DNA of 64,000 nucleotides, taken from Pectobacterium sp. A5351 (GTDB taxonomy: Bacteria > Pseudomonadota > Gammaproteobacteria > Enterobacterales > Enterobacteriaceae). Positions 1 to 7,374 of this stretch are shown piece by piece. The notes beneath the pieces are model-generated. The model did no database searches, had not been told where the DNA came from, and was given only the letters and a program-made list of their open reading frames with translations. Position 1 is the stretch's first letter; each line of letters starts with the position of its first letter. The DNA is taken from assembly GCF_028335745.1 (NCBI RefSeq), contig NZ_CP116477.1:124001-188000 (forward strand), written 5' to 3'. The position numbers and the translations under genes were made by a program.

Positions 1-150
1 TATTTCTTCTGTCGGTATTCCGGTTGCTAGTGCAACTAACAGGCTGACAATTAGCAGAGCAACAAAAGGCTGAACTTTTAATTTAATGACCATCAGCAGC
101 AGGAGTAATACCCCTGCGACAGCGATGCAGAGTAAGAGCGAGGTGGCCAT
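1..150 (-). CDS. GntP-family permease, N-terminal fragment
   Basis: Only the first 50 codons are in the window; the gene runs off the left edge. The translation starts MATSLLLCIAVAG and is strongly hydrophobic, with an opening membrane helix followed by KVQPFVALLIVSLLVALATG, the usual start of gluconate:H+ symporter (GntP) family permeases. It lies downstream of the tetronate genes on the same strand, in the position held by ygbN in E. coli. The likely role is proton-linked import of threonate or another sugar acid across the inner membrane; the substrate is inferred from context only. Confidence 0.75.
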   Translation of the reverse strand, partial: MATSLLLCIAVAGVLLLLLMVIKLKVQPFVALLIVSLLVALATGIPTEEI

Positions 151-230
151 ATTCTTATCCTCATTGACCCGTCTTTTCAATTCAGAGGCTGAAAAGGTAC
201 TGGGCATCGATTGTTATTTTGAGAAAAAGC

Positions 231-263
231 ACCGAAATTCCCGTAATAAATACGGGAATCGGT
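231..263 (-). terminator. Hairpin between otnI and the permease gene
   Basis: A 9-bp perfect stem (ATTCCCGTA/TACGGGAAT, loop of 5) is extended by an ACCGA/TCGGT outer stem with a 2-nt bulge. On the minus strand it is followed by a short T run. It may be an intra-operon attenuator or partial terminator, lowering permease expression relative to the enzymes. A T-rich stretch also follows on the plus strand, so the direction is not certain. Confidence 0.55.
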
Positions 264-326
264 CTTCTTCCGTTTTTTATTTATTAATCTTTCTCTGGTG
301 TTGATTTTATTTTTTCAGGTTTGTAA

Positions 327-1112
327 TTATTTTTTCTCCAGCCAGGGTTTAGCCCATCCCAATCCGTCTTCGGTTTTACCACGCGGGTTATATTCACAGC
401 CAACCCAGCCGGAATAATTCACGCGATCTAATTCGGCAAAGATAAATGGATAATTAATTTCCCCTTCATCAGGTTCATGTCGCGCAGGGACAGAAGCAAT
501 TTGAATATGTCCGATACGGCCATCCAAATCGTGAATAATTTGTGCCAGGTTGCCATCGACAATTTGTGCATGGAAGAAATCCAGCTGGATATAGACGTTC
601 GGCCGATCGATCAGGTTGGCTAATTCCAGCGCCTGATACTGGCTGGCGAACAGATAATTGGGTTTCACCTTCGCGCTCAGTGCCTCAATCATGATATTGA
701 TGCCGTGCGGCGCAAACTTATCGGCGGCGTAGCGTAGGTTATCGATAAAGGTTTGCTGGTAGGCCGCGCGGTCTTCACCGGGCGGGACGACGCCGCCCAT
801 CACCAGCACCGAGGGGCAGTTCAGCGCCAGCGCATATTCCAGAGCGTTATCAATATCCCGGCGAGCATCCTCAATGCGGTCGGGCAGGGCAGACACGCCC
901 CATTCGCCTGCGGCAACATTGCCGGGTGCGGTATTGAACAACACCTGCTTTAAGCCATTTTCCCGCAGTTTTTCCGCCAGCAGCGGTGCCGGATATTCAT
1001 AAGGAAACAGATACTCGACCGAGGTGAAACCCGCATCGGCAGCGGCTTTAAAACGATCGAGAAACGGCACGTCGGTAAACAGCATAGAAAGATTGGCAGC
1101 AAACTTAGGCAT
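327..1112 (-). CDS. otnI: 2-oxo-tetronate isomerase OtnI (YgbM)
   Basis: A 261-aa TIM-barrel protein of the hydroxypyruvate isomerase family. In the tetronate pathway this family converts 2-oxo-tetronate to 3-oxo-tetronate in the cytoplasm. The sequence has the family opening [20 protein letters not shown] and the metal/active-site segments around IMIEALSAK and [10 protein letters not shown], and ends near its usual length. The start is supported by GAGGAG six bases upstream. It is the fourth gene of the ltnD-otnK-otnC-otnI run, 33 bp after otnC. The neighbourhood (dehydrogenase, DUF1537 kinase, class II aldolase) favours this assignment over a true hydroxypyruvate isomerase. Confidence 0.9.
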   Translation of the reverse strand: MPKFAANLSMLFTDVPFLDRFKAAADAGFTSVEYLFPYEYPAPLLAEKLRENGLKQVLFNTAPGNVAAGEWGVSALPDRIEDARRDIDNALEYALALNCPSVLVMGGVVPPGEDRAAYQQTFIDNLRYAADKFAPHGINIMIEALSAKVKPNYLFASQYQALELANLIDRPNVYIQLDFFHAQIVDGNLAQIIHDLDGRIGHIQIASVPARHEPDEGEINYPFIFAELDRVNYSGWVGCEYNPRGKTEDGLGWAKPWLEKK

Positions 1113-1145
1113 GGTTAACTCCTCGGTTCAGCAAAAAATGGCTCA

Positions 1146-1802
1146 TCAAGAGAGCTCTGCAATATCGTCAGCGGTGAGGTAGCGAATTTTTCGGTCACCG
1201 AGAATAAAAATAAGCTTGGCGGTTTCTTCCAGCTCTTCCATGTTGTCCGCCGCCGCGCGTAGATCCTTGCCGGTGACGACCGGGCCGTGGTTAGCCAATA
1301 AGAACGCCTTGTAACGCGAAGCCAGCTTCGCCAGATCTTCCCCGAGCCGGGCATCGCCGGGACGGTAATAAGGGACGACGGGCACTTTACCGACGCGCAT
1401 CACCACATAAGGTGTGAACGGCTTGATGGCATCCTGCGTATCCAACCCTTCCAGACAGGAGAGCGCGGTCAGATAGGTGCTGTGCAGGTGCACGATCGCT
1501 TTGCACTCGGAATCGTTACGGTAAATCGACAGATGAAAGCTGACTTCTTTCGACGGCTTATCCCCGGAGATCCACTCGCCGCTCAGGCTGACTTTGGACA
1601 GCCGCTCGGCATCCAGATCGCCGAGGCAGGAGCCAGTCGGCGTTGCCAGCAGCGTGCCGTCATCCAGTAGCAGCGAGAGGTTGCCCGCTGAGCCAGTGGC
1701 GTAGCCGCGCTGGAAAAAGGACGCGCCCAGCTTGACCATTTCCGCGCGTGCGCGCTGCTCGTTGTTCAACGCGGCTTCGGTGCTGTGGTGTTTTTCACTC
1801 AT
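1146..1802 (-). CDS. otnC: 3-oxo-tetronate 4-phosphate decarboxylase OtnC (YgbL)
   Basis: A 218-aa class II aldolase/adducin-family protein. OtnC members decarboxylate 3-oxo-tetronate 4-phosphate to dihydroxyacetone phosphate and CO2, the last pathway step. Visible motifs are the zinc-binding HLHSTY and NHGPVVTGKD segments and the phosphate-binding glycine-rich GSAGNLSLL and TPTGSCLG stretches. The ATG overlaps the stop of otnK by 4 bp (ATGA), so translation is probably coupled. Related aldolases act on fuculose or ribulose phosphate; the operon context decides the call. Confidence 0.9.
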   Translation of the reverse strand: MSEKHHSTEAALNNEQRARAEMVKLGASFFQRGYATGSAGNLSLLLDDGTLLATPTGSCLGDLDAERLSKVSLSGEWISGDKPSKEVSFHLSIYRNDSECKAIVHLHSTYLTALSCLEGLDTQDAIKPFTPYVVMRVGKVPVVPYYRPGDARLGEDLAKLASRYKAFLLANHGPVVTGKDLRAAADNMEELEETAKLIFILGDRKIRYLTADDIAELS

Positions 1803-3064
1803 GCGGCAAACTCCTTTTGGGCGCGGGCAAAAAAGTCTTCATCACCAAAATTGCCGGATTTCAGCGCCAGCGAGAGTGGGTGATTGGTGGAACGCACCCA
1901 CGGCACGCCGGGAGAAATGGACGGCCCGATATGGAACGCGTGAATACCCAGCGTTTGCACCACGATGCTGGAGGTTTCACCGCCCGCGATAATGAAGCGC
2001 TGGAAGCCCTCCTGCTGAAGCTGGCGAGCGACGGTGGCAAACAGTTTCTCCACCGCCTGGCTGCTGGCTTCTGCCCCCCAGCGCTGCTGAATCTGTGCCA
2101 GTTCGTCAGGTGATGACGTGGCGTACAGCAGTGGCGCGAGCACATCGTCACGGTGGGATTTCACCCAGGCAACCAGTTCCTGCACGTAGGATTCATCGCC
2201 TTGCAGGCTGCGAGCGACGTCAATGGCGCGACCCGCCGCCTGTTTCAGGTACTGGGCGACCTGCTTATTGGTCATTACAGAACAGGAACCGGACAGCACA
2301 ACGCCTGCGCCGGACTGCGGCTTGCCCGCCTCGGTGGCGGAACCGGTTTGTGCTGCAGACTCTGCCCATTGGCGTGCCAGTCCAATCGCCAGGCCGGATC
2401 CACCGGTGACCAGCTTCATATCGCGTAGCGCTTCGCCCTGCGTGAGTAGATGCTGTTCGTTCAGCGTATCCAGCACCACATAGCGCATACCTTGTTCTTT
2501 CAACTGGGTCAGCCGCTGTTTAACGGCTTCCGCCCCTTGATCCATCACGGCATATGGCACCAGCCCGCAGCGTCCGGCTGCCTGCTGTTCCATGACGCGC
2601 ATCAGGTTGCTGTCCGTCATTGGCGTAACCGGATGGTGACGCATCCCGGATTCGGACAGCAGCTGATCCATCACGAATAAATGCCCTTGATAGACAGTTC
2701 GGCCGTTCACCGGCAGCGCCGGAGAGATAATAGTCTGCGTTTCACCGAGCTGTTCCAACAGCGCATCGGTCACCGGACCGATGTTGCCTTTCGCGGTGCT
2801 GTCGAAGGTGGAGCAATATTTAAAGTAGAACTGCTGGCAACCCTGCTGTTGCAGCCACGCCAGCGCCTTAAGGGAATCCGCGACCGCCTGCTCCGCTGGG
2901 CAGGAGCGCGATTTCAGGCTAATGACCACAGCCTGCGTCTCAACCTTAAAATCGGATGGCGGCACGCCGTTGAGCTGGACGGTTGGCAGCCCGTTGTTCA
3001 CCAGAAAGCTGGCGATGTCCGTGGCACCGGTAAAGTCGTCGGCAATCACACCTAACTTGATCAT
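1799..3064 (-). CDS. otnK: 3-oxo-tetronate kinase OtnK (YgbK, DUF1537)
   Basis: A 421-aa four-carbon acid sugar kinase. It phosphorylates 3-oxo-tetronate at C4 using ATP. The N-terminal substrate domain begins MIKLGVIADDFTGATDIASFL, the hallmark DDFTGA motif of DUF1537 proteins. The C-terminal nucleotide domain holds the GGETSS motif near residue 365 and the GPSISPGVPW segment. The length is normal for the family. It overlaps ltnD and otnC by 4 bp each, so the three genes are tightly coupled. Confidence 0.92.
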   Translation of the reverse strand: MIKLGVIADDFTGATDIASFLVNNGLPTVQLNGVPPSDFKVETQAVVISLKSRSCPAEQAVADSLKALAWLQQQGCQQFYFKYCSTFDSTAKGNIGPVTDALLEQLGETQTIISPALPVNGRTVYQGHLFVMDQLLSESGMRHHPVTPMTDSNLMRVMEQQAAGRCGLVPYAVMDQGAEAVKQRLTQLKEQGMRYVVLDTLNEQHLLTQGEALRDMKLVTGGSGLAIGLARQWAESAAQTGSATEAGKPQSGAGVVLSGSCSVMTNKQVAQYLKQAAGRAIDVARSLQGDESYVQELVAWVKSHRDDVLAPLLYATSSPDELAQIQQRWGAEASSQAVEKLFATVARQLQQEGFQRFIIAGGETSSIVVQTLGIHAFHIGPSISPGVPWVRSTNHPLSLALKSGNFGDEDFFARAQKEFAA

Positions 3065-3975
3065 GGTGCCTCCTTCTTTTCCGGCAGCGTAATGCCGTTA
3101 AAAATCTTGATGACCGCGCTGTCGTCTTCTTTACCGAATCCGGCGTTGCTGGCGGCGGTAAACATGTTGAATGCAGTGGAGGCCAGCGGCAGCGGGAAGT
3201 GCAGCGATTTGGCGGTTTCGGTGACCAATCCCAGATCTTTCACGAAGATATCCACAGCGGATTTCGGCGTGTAGTCGCCGTCTACCACGTGGCGCATACG
3301 GTTCTCAAACATCCAGGAGTTCCCGGCAGCGTTGGTCACCACGTCGTACATGATATCCAGCGGGATGTCGGCACGAGCGGCCAGCGCCATCGCTTCTGCC
3401 CCGGCGGCGATGTGTACGCCAGCCAATAGCTGATGGATAATTTTAACCGTCGCACCCAGCCCGATCTCTTCACCAATGCGGTAAACCTTGCCTGCCAAGG
3501 CGTCGAGTACCGGTTTCAGTTTCTCAAAAGCCAGATCGGAGCCGGATGCCATCACCGTCATGTCGCCAGCGGCGGCTTTAGCCGCACCACCGGAGACCGG
3601 CGCATCCAGCATAATCAACTGATGTTCTGCCAGGCGCTGCTCAATATTTTTGGCATCCTGCGCAGAGATCGTGGAAGACACCATGACCACCGTACCGGGC
3701 TTGAGCTTCGCCGCAACCTGCGGTTCACCAAACAAAATCCCGTTGACCTGTGCGGCGTTCACCACCAGCAGCACGACGGCATCCAGCTTGTCGGCAAAGG
3801 CATCAATACGTGTATCTGCCTGCGCTGCTCCTGCCTGACGTAATCTTTCCAGTGCCTGCGGGTTGATATCGACACCGTATGTTGTCAGGCCAGCGTTGAT
3901 GCAGGATGCCGCAGCGCCAAACCCCATGGAACCCAGACCGATAACGGCGACAGCATAATCAGAAGTCTTTTTCAT
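3061..3975 (-). CDS. ltnD: L-threonate dehydrogenase LtnD (YgbJ)
   Basis: A 304-aa 3-hydroxyisobutyrate dehydrogenase-type oxidoreductase. LtnD members oxidise L-threonate to 2-oxo-tetronate with NAD+. The N-terminal Rossmann motif is VIGLGSMGFGAA (residues about 11-22). The substrate motif DAPVSGGAAKA lies near residue 125, and the catalytic lysine in GATVKIIHQLL near residue 175. It is the first gene of the operon and is read away from the divergent DeoR-type regulator. A relative acting on D-erythronate or tartronate semialdehyde cannot be excluded, but the gene set matches the threonate pathway. Confidence 0.88.
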   Translation of the reverse strand: MKKTSDYAVAVIGLGSMGFGAAASCINAGLTTYGVDINPQALERLRQAGAAQADTRIDAFADKLDAVVLLVVNAAQVNGILFGEPQVAAKLKPGTVVMVSSTISAQDAKNIEQRLAEHQLIMLDAPVSGGAAKAAAGDMTVMASGSDLAFEKLKPVLDALAGKVYRIGEEIGLGATVKIIHQLLAGVHIAAGAEAMALAARADIPLDIMYDVVTNAAGNSWMFENRMRHVVDGDYTPKSAVDIFVKDLGLVTETAKSLHFPLPLASTAFNMFTAASNAGFGKEDDSAVIKIFNGITLPEKKEAP

Positions 3976-4004
3976 CGTGGTTGCCTTGTTAAAATTAGTG
4001 ATTT

Positions 4005-4064
4005 TTTGTTCTATGGTGTTAAATATAAGGACTATCAGAACAAATTATGGTGATTTTTATCACA
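4005..4064 (-). promoter_or_regulatory. ltnD/ygbI divergent control region with CRP-like site
   Basis: The 354-bp gap between ltnD and the regulator start holds a good CRP-type palindrome at 4049-4064 (GGTGA, six bases, TCACA; 9 of 10 consensus bases). It also holds an 8-bp perfect inverted repeat, TTTGTTCT/AGAACAAA, at 4005-4012 and 4037-4044, a candidate operator for the neighbouring DeoR-type regulator. Both sites are closer to ltnD, which suggests catabolite control and pathway-specific repression of the catabolic operon. The calls rest on motif match only. Confidence 0.5.
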
Positions 4065-4329
4065 TAAATTAACATTGAGATCGTGATGATTCAGTGTAGC
4101 TGAACACCGCAGGGAAAGAGATATTCTTAATTACCTTTATATATCATGTGATTATGAATATTTTGGTGTTACGTGACGATGGGCGCAGTTATGCTTGGTG
4201 TAGTTTATGACGTGAATTTATGATAATTATCGTCAGTAAATGGGCTGTTTCTCACAATATTTATCAGACTCGGTCTTTATCAAACCTAATGTCTATCAAA
4301 CCAGCATCATCAAACAGGGAACGGACAGC

Positions 4330-5091
4330 GTGATTCCAGTAGAACGTCATCAACAGATTCTGGCGCTGATCGCCGAACGCGGCGCGGTAAGTATTAACGA
4401 ACTGACCGAGCGGCTGGGCGTGTCGCACATGACGGTGCGGCGTGATGTGCAAAAGCTGGAGCAGGACGGCCTGCTGCTGAGCGTCTCCGGCGGCGTGCGA
4501 TCGCCCGAACGGCTGGCGATTGAGCCGTCGCATCAGGATAAATCGGTGATGTTCAGCCAGCAGAAAGCGGCGATGGGGAAACTGGCGGCGCAGCATATTC
4601 CGTTGAATAGCTGCATTTATCTGGATGCGGGCACCACAACGCTATCGCTGGCGCGCGAGCTGGCTGAACGCGACGATCTCGTGATTGTCACTAACGATTT
4701 TGCGATTGCCGCTTTTCTGATTGAGTCCAGCCAGTGCCGCATGATCCACACGGGCGGCACGCTGTGCCGGGAAAATCGCTCCTGCATTGGAGAAGCCGTC
4801 GCGCAGGCGCTGCGCAACCTGTTTATTGATATCGCCTTTATCTCTGCCTCTTCGTGGAGCCTGCGCGGGCTGTCCACGCCGAACGAAGACAAGGTGGTGG
4901 TGAAACGCGCGGCGGTAGAAGCCAGCAGCAAGTGCGTCCTGCTGTGCGACACCTCAAAATACGGCCGCATCGCCACCCACCTCGCCACGCCGCTCAGCGT
5001 ATTCGACAGCATCATCACCGACGATGGCCTGCCCGCCGCCGCCAAAGACGCCTTGAGCAAAATGGGGGTCGAGGTGCTGGTGGCGGGGTGA
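4330..5091 (+). CDS. ygbI: DeoR/GlpR-family regulator of tetronate catabolism (YgbI)
   Basis: A DeoR-family repressor of about 253 aa. The N-terminal winged helix-turn-helix spans ERHQQILALIAERGAVSI to the MTVRRDVQKLE recognition segment. The C-terminal DeoRC sensor domain contains YLDAGTTTLSLA and IVTNDF. I chose GTG at 4330: the protein then starts IPVERHQQIL like relatives, and AGGGA lies nine bases upstream. An in-frame ATG at 4240 would add 30 residues unlike the family. It is divergent from ltnD and probably controls that operon. The 3' end is partly duplicated at 6021-6201. Confidence 0.88.
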   Translation: MIPVERHQQILALIAERGAVSINELTERLGVSHMTVRRDVQKLEQDGLLLSVSGGVRSPERLAIEPSHQDKSVMFSQQKAAMGKLAAQHIPLNSCIYLDAGTTTLSLARELAERDDLVIVTNDFAIAAFLIESSQCRMIHTGGTLCRENRSCIGEAVAQALRNLFIDIAFISASSWSLRGLSTPNEDKVVVKRAAVEASSKCVLLCDTSKYGRIATHLATPLSVFDSIITDDGLPAAAKDALSKMGVEVLVAG

Positions 5092-5114
5092 AGGCTATTT
5101 CTGTTTGTTGATAT

Positions 5115-5444
5115 CTAACGGGCAAAAATATCCAGACCTTTCTCGTTGATTATATTGAGAAGACGTAGTGCAGCCCCAGAGGGTTTTTTCTCATTACGTT
5201 CCCATTTTGAGACGCTCTCAACGGACATATTGAGAGCGTAAGCTAAAGAAGATTGCGACATTTTATAACGGGAACGCATGTTCTGAATTTCTGCACCGCT
5301 CATTGCGTGAGCTTGCTCGATGCGCTCACGGAATTCCCGTGCGGCAACCCGATTATTGATGCGTTCCATCGTGGTATCAGTGATACCCCCGTGTTCATGC
5401 AGGCTTTGCGCCATTTGCTGTAACTCTTTCATCTTTGCAGCCAT
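5115..5444 (-). CDS. HigA/NadS-like HTH antitoxin
   Basis: A 109-aa protein with a C-terminal XRE-type helix-turn-helix: MRSRYKMSQSSLAYALNMS followed by VESVSKWERNEKKPSG (residues about 55-90). Antitoxins of this type bind their partner toxin and repress their own promoter. The start lies 50 bp inside the 3' end of the upstream toxin gene, with GAGAGG nine bases before the ATG, an arrangement typical of RelE/HigB-HigA pairs. The pair sits between ygbI and a partial copy of its 3' end, which marks it as acquired DNA. Confidence 0.8.
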   Translation of the reverse strand: MAAKMKELQQMAQSLHEHGGITDTTMERINNRVAAREFRERIEQAHAMSGAEIQNMRSRYKMSQSSLAYALNMSVESVSKWERNEKKPSGAALRLLNIINEKGLDIFAR

Positions 5445-5820
5445 CGCATTTCACCTCTCGTAGTTCTTTCACTTTTACCAATCGAGCTATTTGTTGAACG
5501 GTGAGTTGAAGTAGGTCATCAGCAATGTCTTTATAAACAGCCAGCTCATCATCCTGAATTTCTTTAACGCCTTTCCTGACCTGATTTTTTTTCCATCCAT
5601 CGGCAAAAAATAGATTAGAGCCCAGCTTGAAAAAGATGATGGTTCTGGCTCCTGCACTCTTTCCGGCATTCAATGCAATTCGTTTGTTAAGCACACCACC
5701 GCCAAGGTCACCCTCAACACGGTCATTCATCACATCATTAGCAATCTCACAAAGGTAACTATCAGAAAGTATTTCGCTTTTTAGTTTTTTATCGAAGAGC
5801 TTCGTTGTGTATACCGCCAC
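5395..5820 (-). CDS. RelE/HigB-like toxin
   Basis: A 141-aa toxin-like protein, longer than a core RelE, with the features of the RelE (PF06296) group: KSAGARTIIFFKLGSNLFFADGW followed by a charged helical tail. Members cleave mRNA or otherwise block translation. It precedes and overlaps its HTH antitoxin gene by 50 bp. The C-terminal 25 residues (about KELREVKCDGCKDER onward) are encoded in the overlap and may be poorly conserved. Family assignment is by motif and gene order; the exact subfamily is uncertain. Confidence 0.75.
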   Translation of the reverse strand: MAVYTTKLFDKKLKSEILSDSYLCEIANDVMNDRVEGDLGGGVLNKRIALNAGKSAGARTIIFFKLGSNLFFADGWKKNQVRKGVKEIQDDELAVYKDIADDLLQLTVQQIARLVKVKELREVKCDGCKDERVTANGAKPA

Positions 5821-5930
5821 GGTTCATCCTTAAACATGACTAGTAATAATAACTATAGTCTAAATTACGGGTTTTCTGCAATGATCGCAGTCGTAGTGGC
5901 ACGAAATAGTATGTTTAATCGGTGCTTTTA

Positions 5931-6026
5931 CCTCTTACCTCTCTTTGTCATTTTCTCGTCATTTCCAGTTATTTTTCGGTCATACGCGCATGCCATGTTT
6001 GTTTGCGCCCAAAAGACGCCGTGATG
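5931..6026 (+). repeat. Degenerate copy of the ugpB Pho-box leader
   Basis: This stretch aligns with 7249-7342 just upstream of ugpB, at roughly three quarters identity with a few one-base indels. It keeps several GTCAT-type Pho half-sites and the shared GCGCATG and GACGCC/AACGCC blocks. It ends exactly at a GTGATG hexamer that also occurs at 7337-7342 and inside ygbI at 4546-4551. No gene of the ugp type follows; it runs into a ygbI fragment instead. Confidence 0.75.
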
Positions 6027-6201
6027 TTCAGCCAGCAGAAAATGCGTCCTGCTGTGCGACATCTCAAAATATGGCAGCATCGCCACCCACCTCGCCACGT
6101 CGCTCAGCGTATTCGATAGCATCATCACCGACGATGGCCTGCCCGCCGCTGCCAAAGACGCGCTAGGTAAAATGGGGGTTGAGGTGCTGGTGGCGGGGTG
6201 A
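6021..6201 (+). pseudogene. Truncated duplicate of the ygbI 3' end
   Basis: Bases 6021-6041 match ygbI 4546-4566, and 6043-6201 match ygbI 4933-5091 with about eleven differences, including the stop codon. About 366 bp of the internal coding sequence is missing. The join shifts the frame, so no functional DeoR sensor domain can be made. This is a remnant of a partial gene duplication, not a gene. Confidence 0.85.
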
Positions 6202-6271
6202 GGGGGATAGCCAAATTGGGACGGCCTGACTATCGTCTTGAGTCCAATGTGGAAATAAACGTATTATCGCG

Positions 6272-6571
6272 ATGTCGTTAATTAAACAACTTCATGAAAA
6301 AAAGATAATTATACCACTCGTCATCATTTGGGCCAAAGCCTCCCAGCGGGACTTTATCGATATGGCTGCAAACCTTGTGTCAAAATCACGTACCGATTTT
6401 ATGCTTGAAGCCGCCTGCTGCGAGGCGCAGGACATCTTGTTAGGTCAACGTTTGTTTATTTTGGACAACGAACAGTTTGACGAATTCTTGGCCGAGTTGG
6501 ATGCGCCTATCACCGCAGAGCGCCAGGCGCGCATTAACGAGCTGATGAGCCGCAAATCTCCATGGGAATAA
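6272..6571 (+). CDS. DUF1778 (TacA-like) antitoxin, probably decayed
   Basis: From about residue 22 the 99-aa frame reads AKASQRDFIDMAANLVSKSR and continues TDFMLEAACCEAQDILLGQR, the ribbon-helix-helix/DUF1778 pattern of TacA-type antitoxins, ending in the usual SRKSPWE. The first about 20 residues (MSLIKQLHEKK then a hydrophobic IIIPLVII) do not look like the basic, beta-strand N-terminus of the family, which suggests a frameshift or replaced start. The partner GNAT toxin is missing except for its first codons, so this is probably an orphan or pseudogene. Confidence 0.6.
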   Translation: MSLIKQLHEKKIIIPLVIIWAKASQRDFIDMAANLVSKSRTDFMLEAACCEAQDILLGQRLFILDNEQFDEFLAELDAPITAERQARINELMSRKSPWE

Positions 6572-6693
6572 CTGCACCAGAGCCATTACTCATTATTGTT
6601 CTTGGTTGCATGCAGTTGATCGGACACTCCCTTATTGAGCCACTTTTGTTAAATATCAAAAAAGTGGCACATAGGTTCCATTTGCTGATGTAG
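6562..6693 (+). pseudogene. Remnant of GNAT (TacT-like) toxin start
   Basis: An ATG overlapping the end of the DUF1778 gene opens MGITAPEPLL, the typical start of GNAT acetyltransferase toxins paired with DUF1778 antitoxins. After about ten residues the similarity is lost, the frame has no acetyl-CoA-binding motif, and it stops at about 43 codons. The 4-bp-type overlap with the antitoxin matches the normal tacAT layout, so the toxin body was probably deleted. Confidence 0.6.
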
Positions 6694-6942
6694 GATTCGG
6701 ATGATAAGAAGATCTTCTTCTCGTATGCGGTAGAAAATAGCGTGTTGCCTATGATCGAATCGGCGCACACCATGGCTAATTTCAGGGTACTCTTGGCCTA
6801 TATAAGGGGATTCTGCTAGCAGAATCAGCGTATTCTCTAGCGACTCTGTATAATTGTCAGCCTGATTGATGCCATAGTTGATCAATGTGTACTCAAAGAT
6901 GCCTGCGAAATCTTCTGCTGCAAAATTAGAGAGTTTATACAT
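6649..6942 (-). CDS. parE: ParE-type toxin
   Basis: A 97-aa RelE/ParE-superfamily toxin. It opens MYKLSNFAAEDFAGIFEYTL, has a central LLAESPYIGQEYPEI and ends with the HAIFYRIREEDLLIIRILHQ strand typical of ParE. Family members poison gyrase or cut mRNA. It overlaps the upstream antitoxin gene by 8 bp, as usual for parDE. The substrate class is not decided by sequence alone. Confidence 0.85.
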   Translation of the reverse strand: MYKLSNFAAEDFAGIFEYTLINYGINQADNYTESLENTLILLAESPYIGQEYPEISHGVRRFDHRQHAIFYRIREEDLLIIRILHQQMEPMCHFFDI

Positions 6943-7177
6943 TCAATTCGCGCTTCTTTTTTGCTGCAATTTCACGCAGCGTCAACGAACTTTCTCCACT
7001 TTGTTCCCCAGCGCAAATCGCTTTTTTCAGAGCCTCTGTTTTGGATTCCTGTTGCTCAAGAAGGCGAAGCGCTGACCTGATGACTTCACTGGTAGAACTA
7101 TAGCGACCGCTATCTATTAATTTGGAGACAAAGTCATCCAGTTGTTCGCCGATCGTAATGCTTGTCGTTCTAGGCAT
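6935..7177 (-). CDS. parD: ParD/CopG-type antitoxin
   Basis: An 80-aa ribbon-helix-helix protein starting MPRTTSITIGEQLDDFVSKL, with GRYSSTSEVIRSALRLLEQQ as the second helix pair; this is the standard ParD form. It is the first gene of the pair and probably represses it. The about 80 bp upstream, before the Pho boxes of ugpB, hold its promoter. Confidence 0.87.
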   Translation of the reverse strand: MPRTTSITIGEQLDDFVSKLIDSGRYSSTSEVIRSALRLLEQQESKTEALKKAICAGEQSGESSLTLREIAAKKKRELNV

Positions 7178-7259
7178 AAAAACCCCCTGTGTTATCTATT
7201 AACACAGATAATAGCACGAAACAGACTACTTAGTAGTCAAGTAAGAAGACCTCTTCCCT

Positions 7260-7299
7260 CTGTCACTCTCCCGTCATCTTCCCGTTATTTTTATGTCAT
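7260..7299 (+). promoter_or_regulatory. Tandem Pho boxes upstream of ugpB
   Basis: Four 7-mers at exact 11-bp spacing match the PhoB half-site CTGTCAT: CTGTCAC (7260), CCGTCAT (7271), CCGTTAT (7282) and ATGTCAT (7293). A further partial GTCAT follows. A CATAAA sequence at 7323-7328 could be the -10. This is the expected PhoB-activated promoter of the ugp operon under phosphate limitation. Confidence 0.8.
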
Positions 7300-7374
7300 G
7301 CGCGCATGTCATGTTTACCTTCGCATAAAAAACGCCGTGATGATGGCGCATTTAATTGATTGCAGGAGACAGGC

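Noticed and set aside
753..953. Long frames opposite the tetronate, exo-lyase and priA genes
   Set aside because: They are the antisense shadows expected in GC-rich coding DNA and have low-complexity Arg/His-rich translations.
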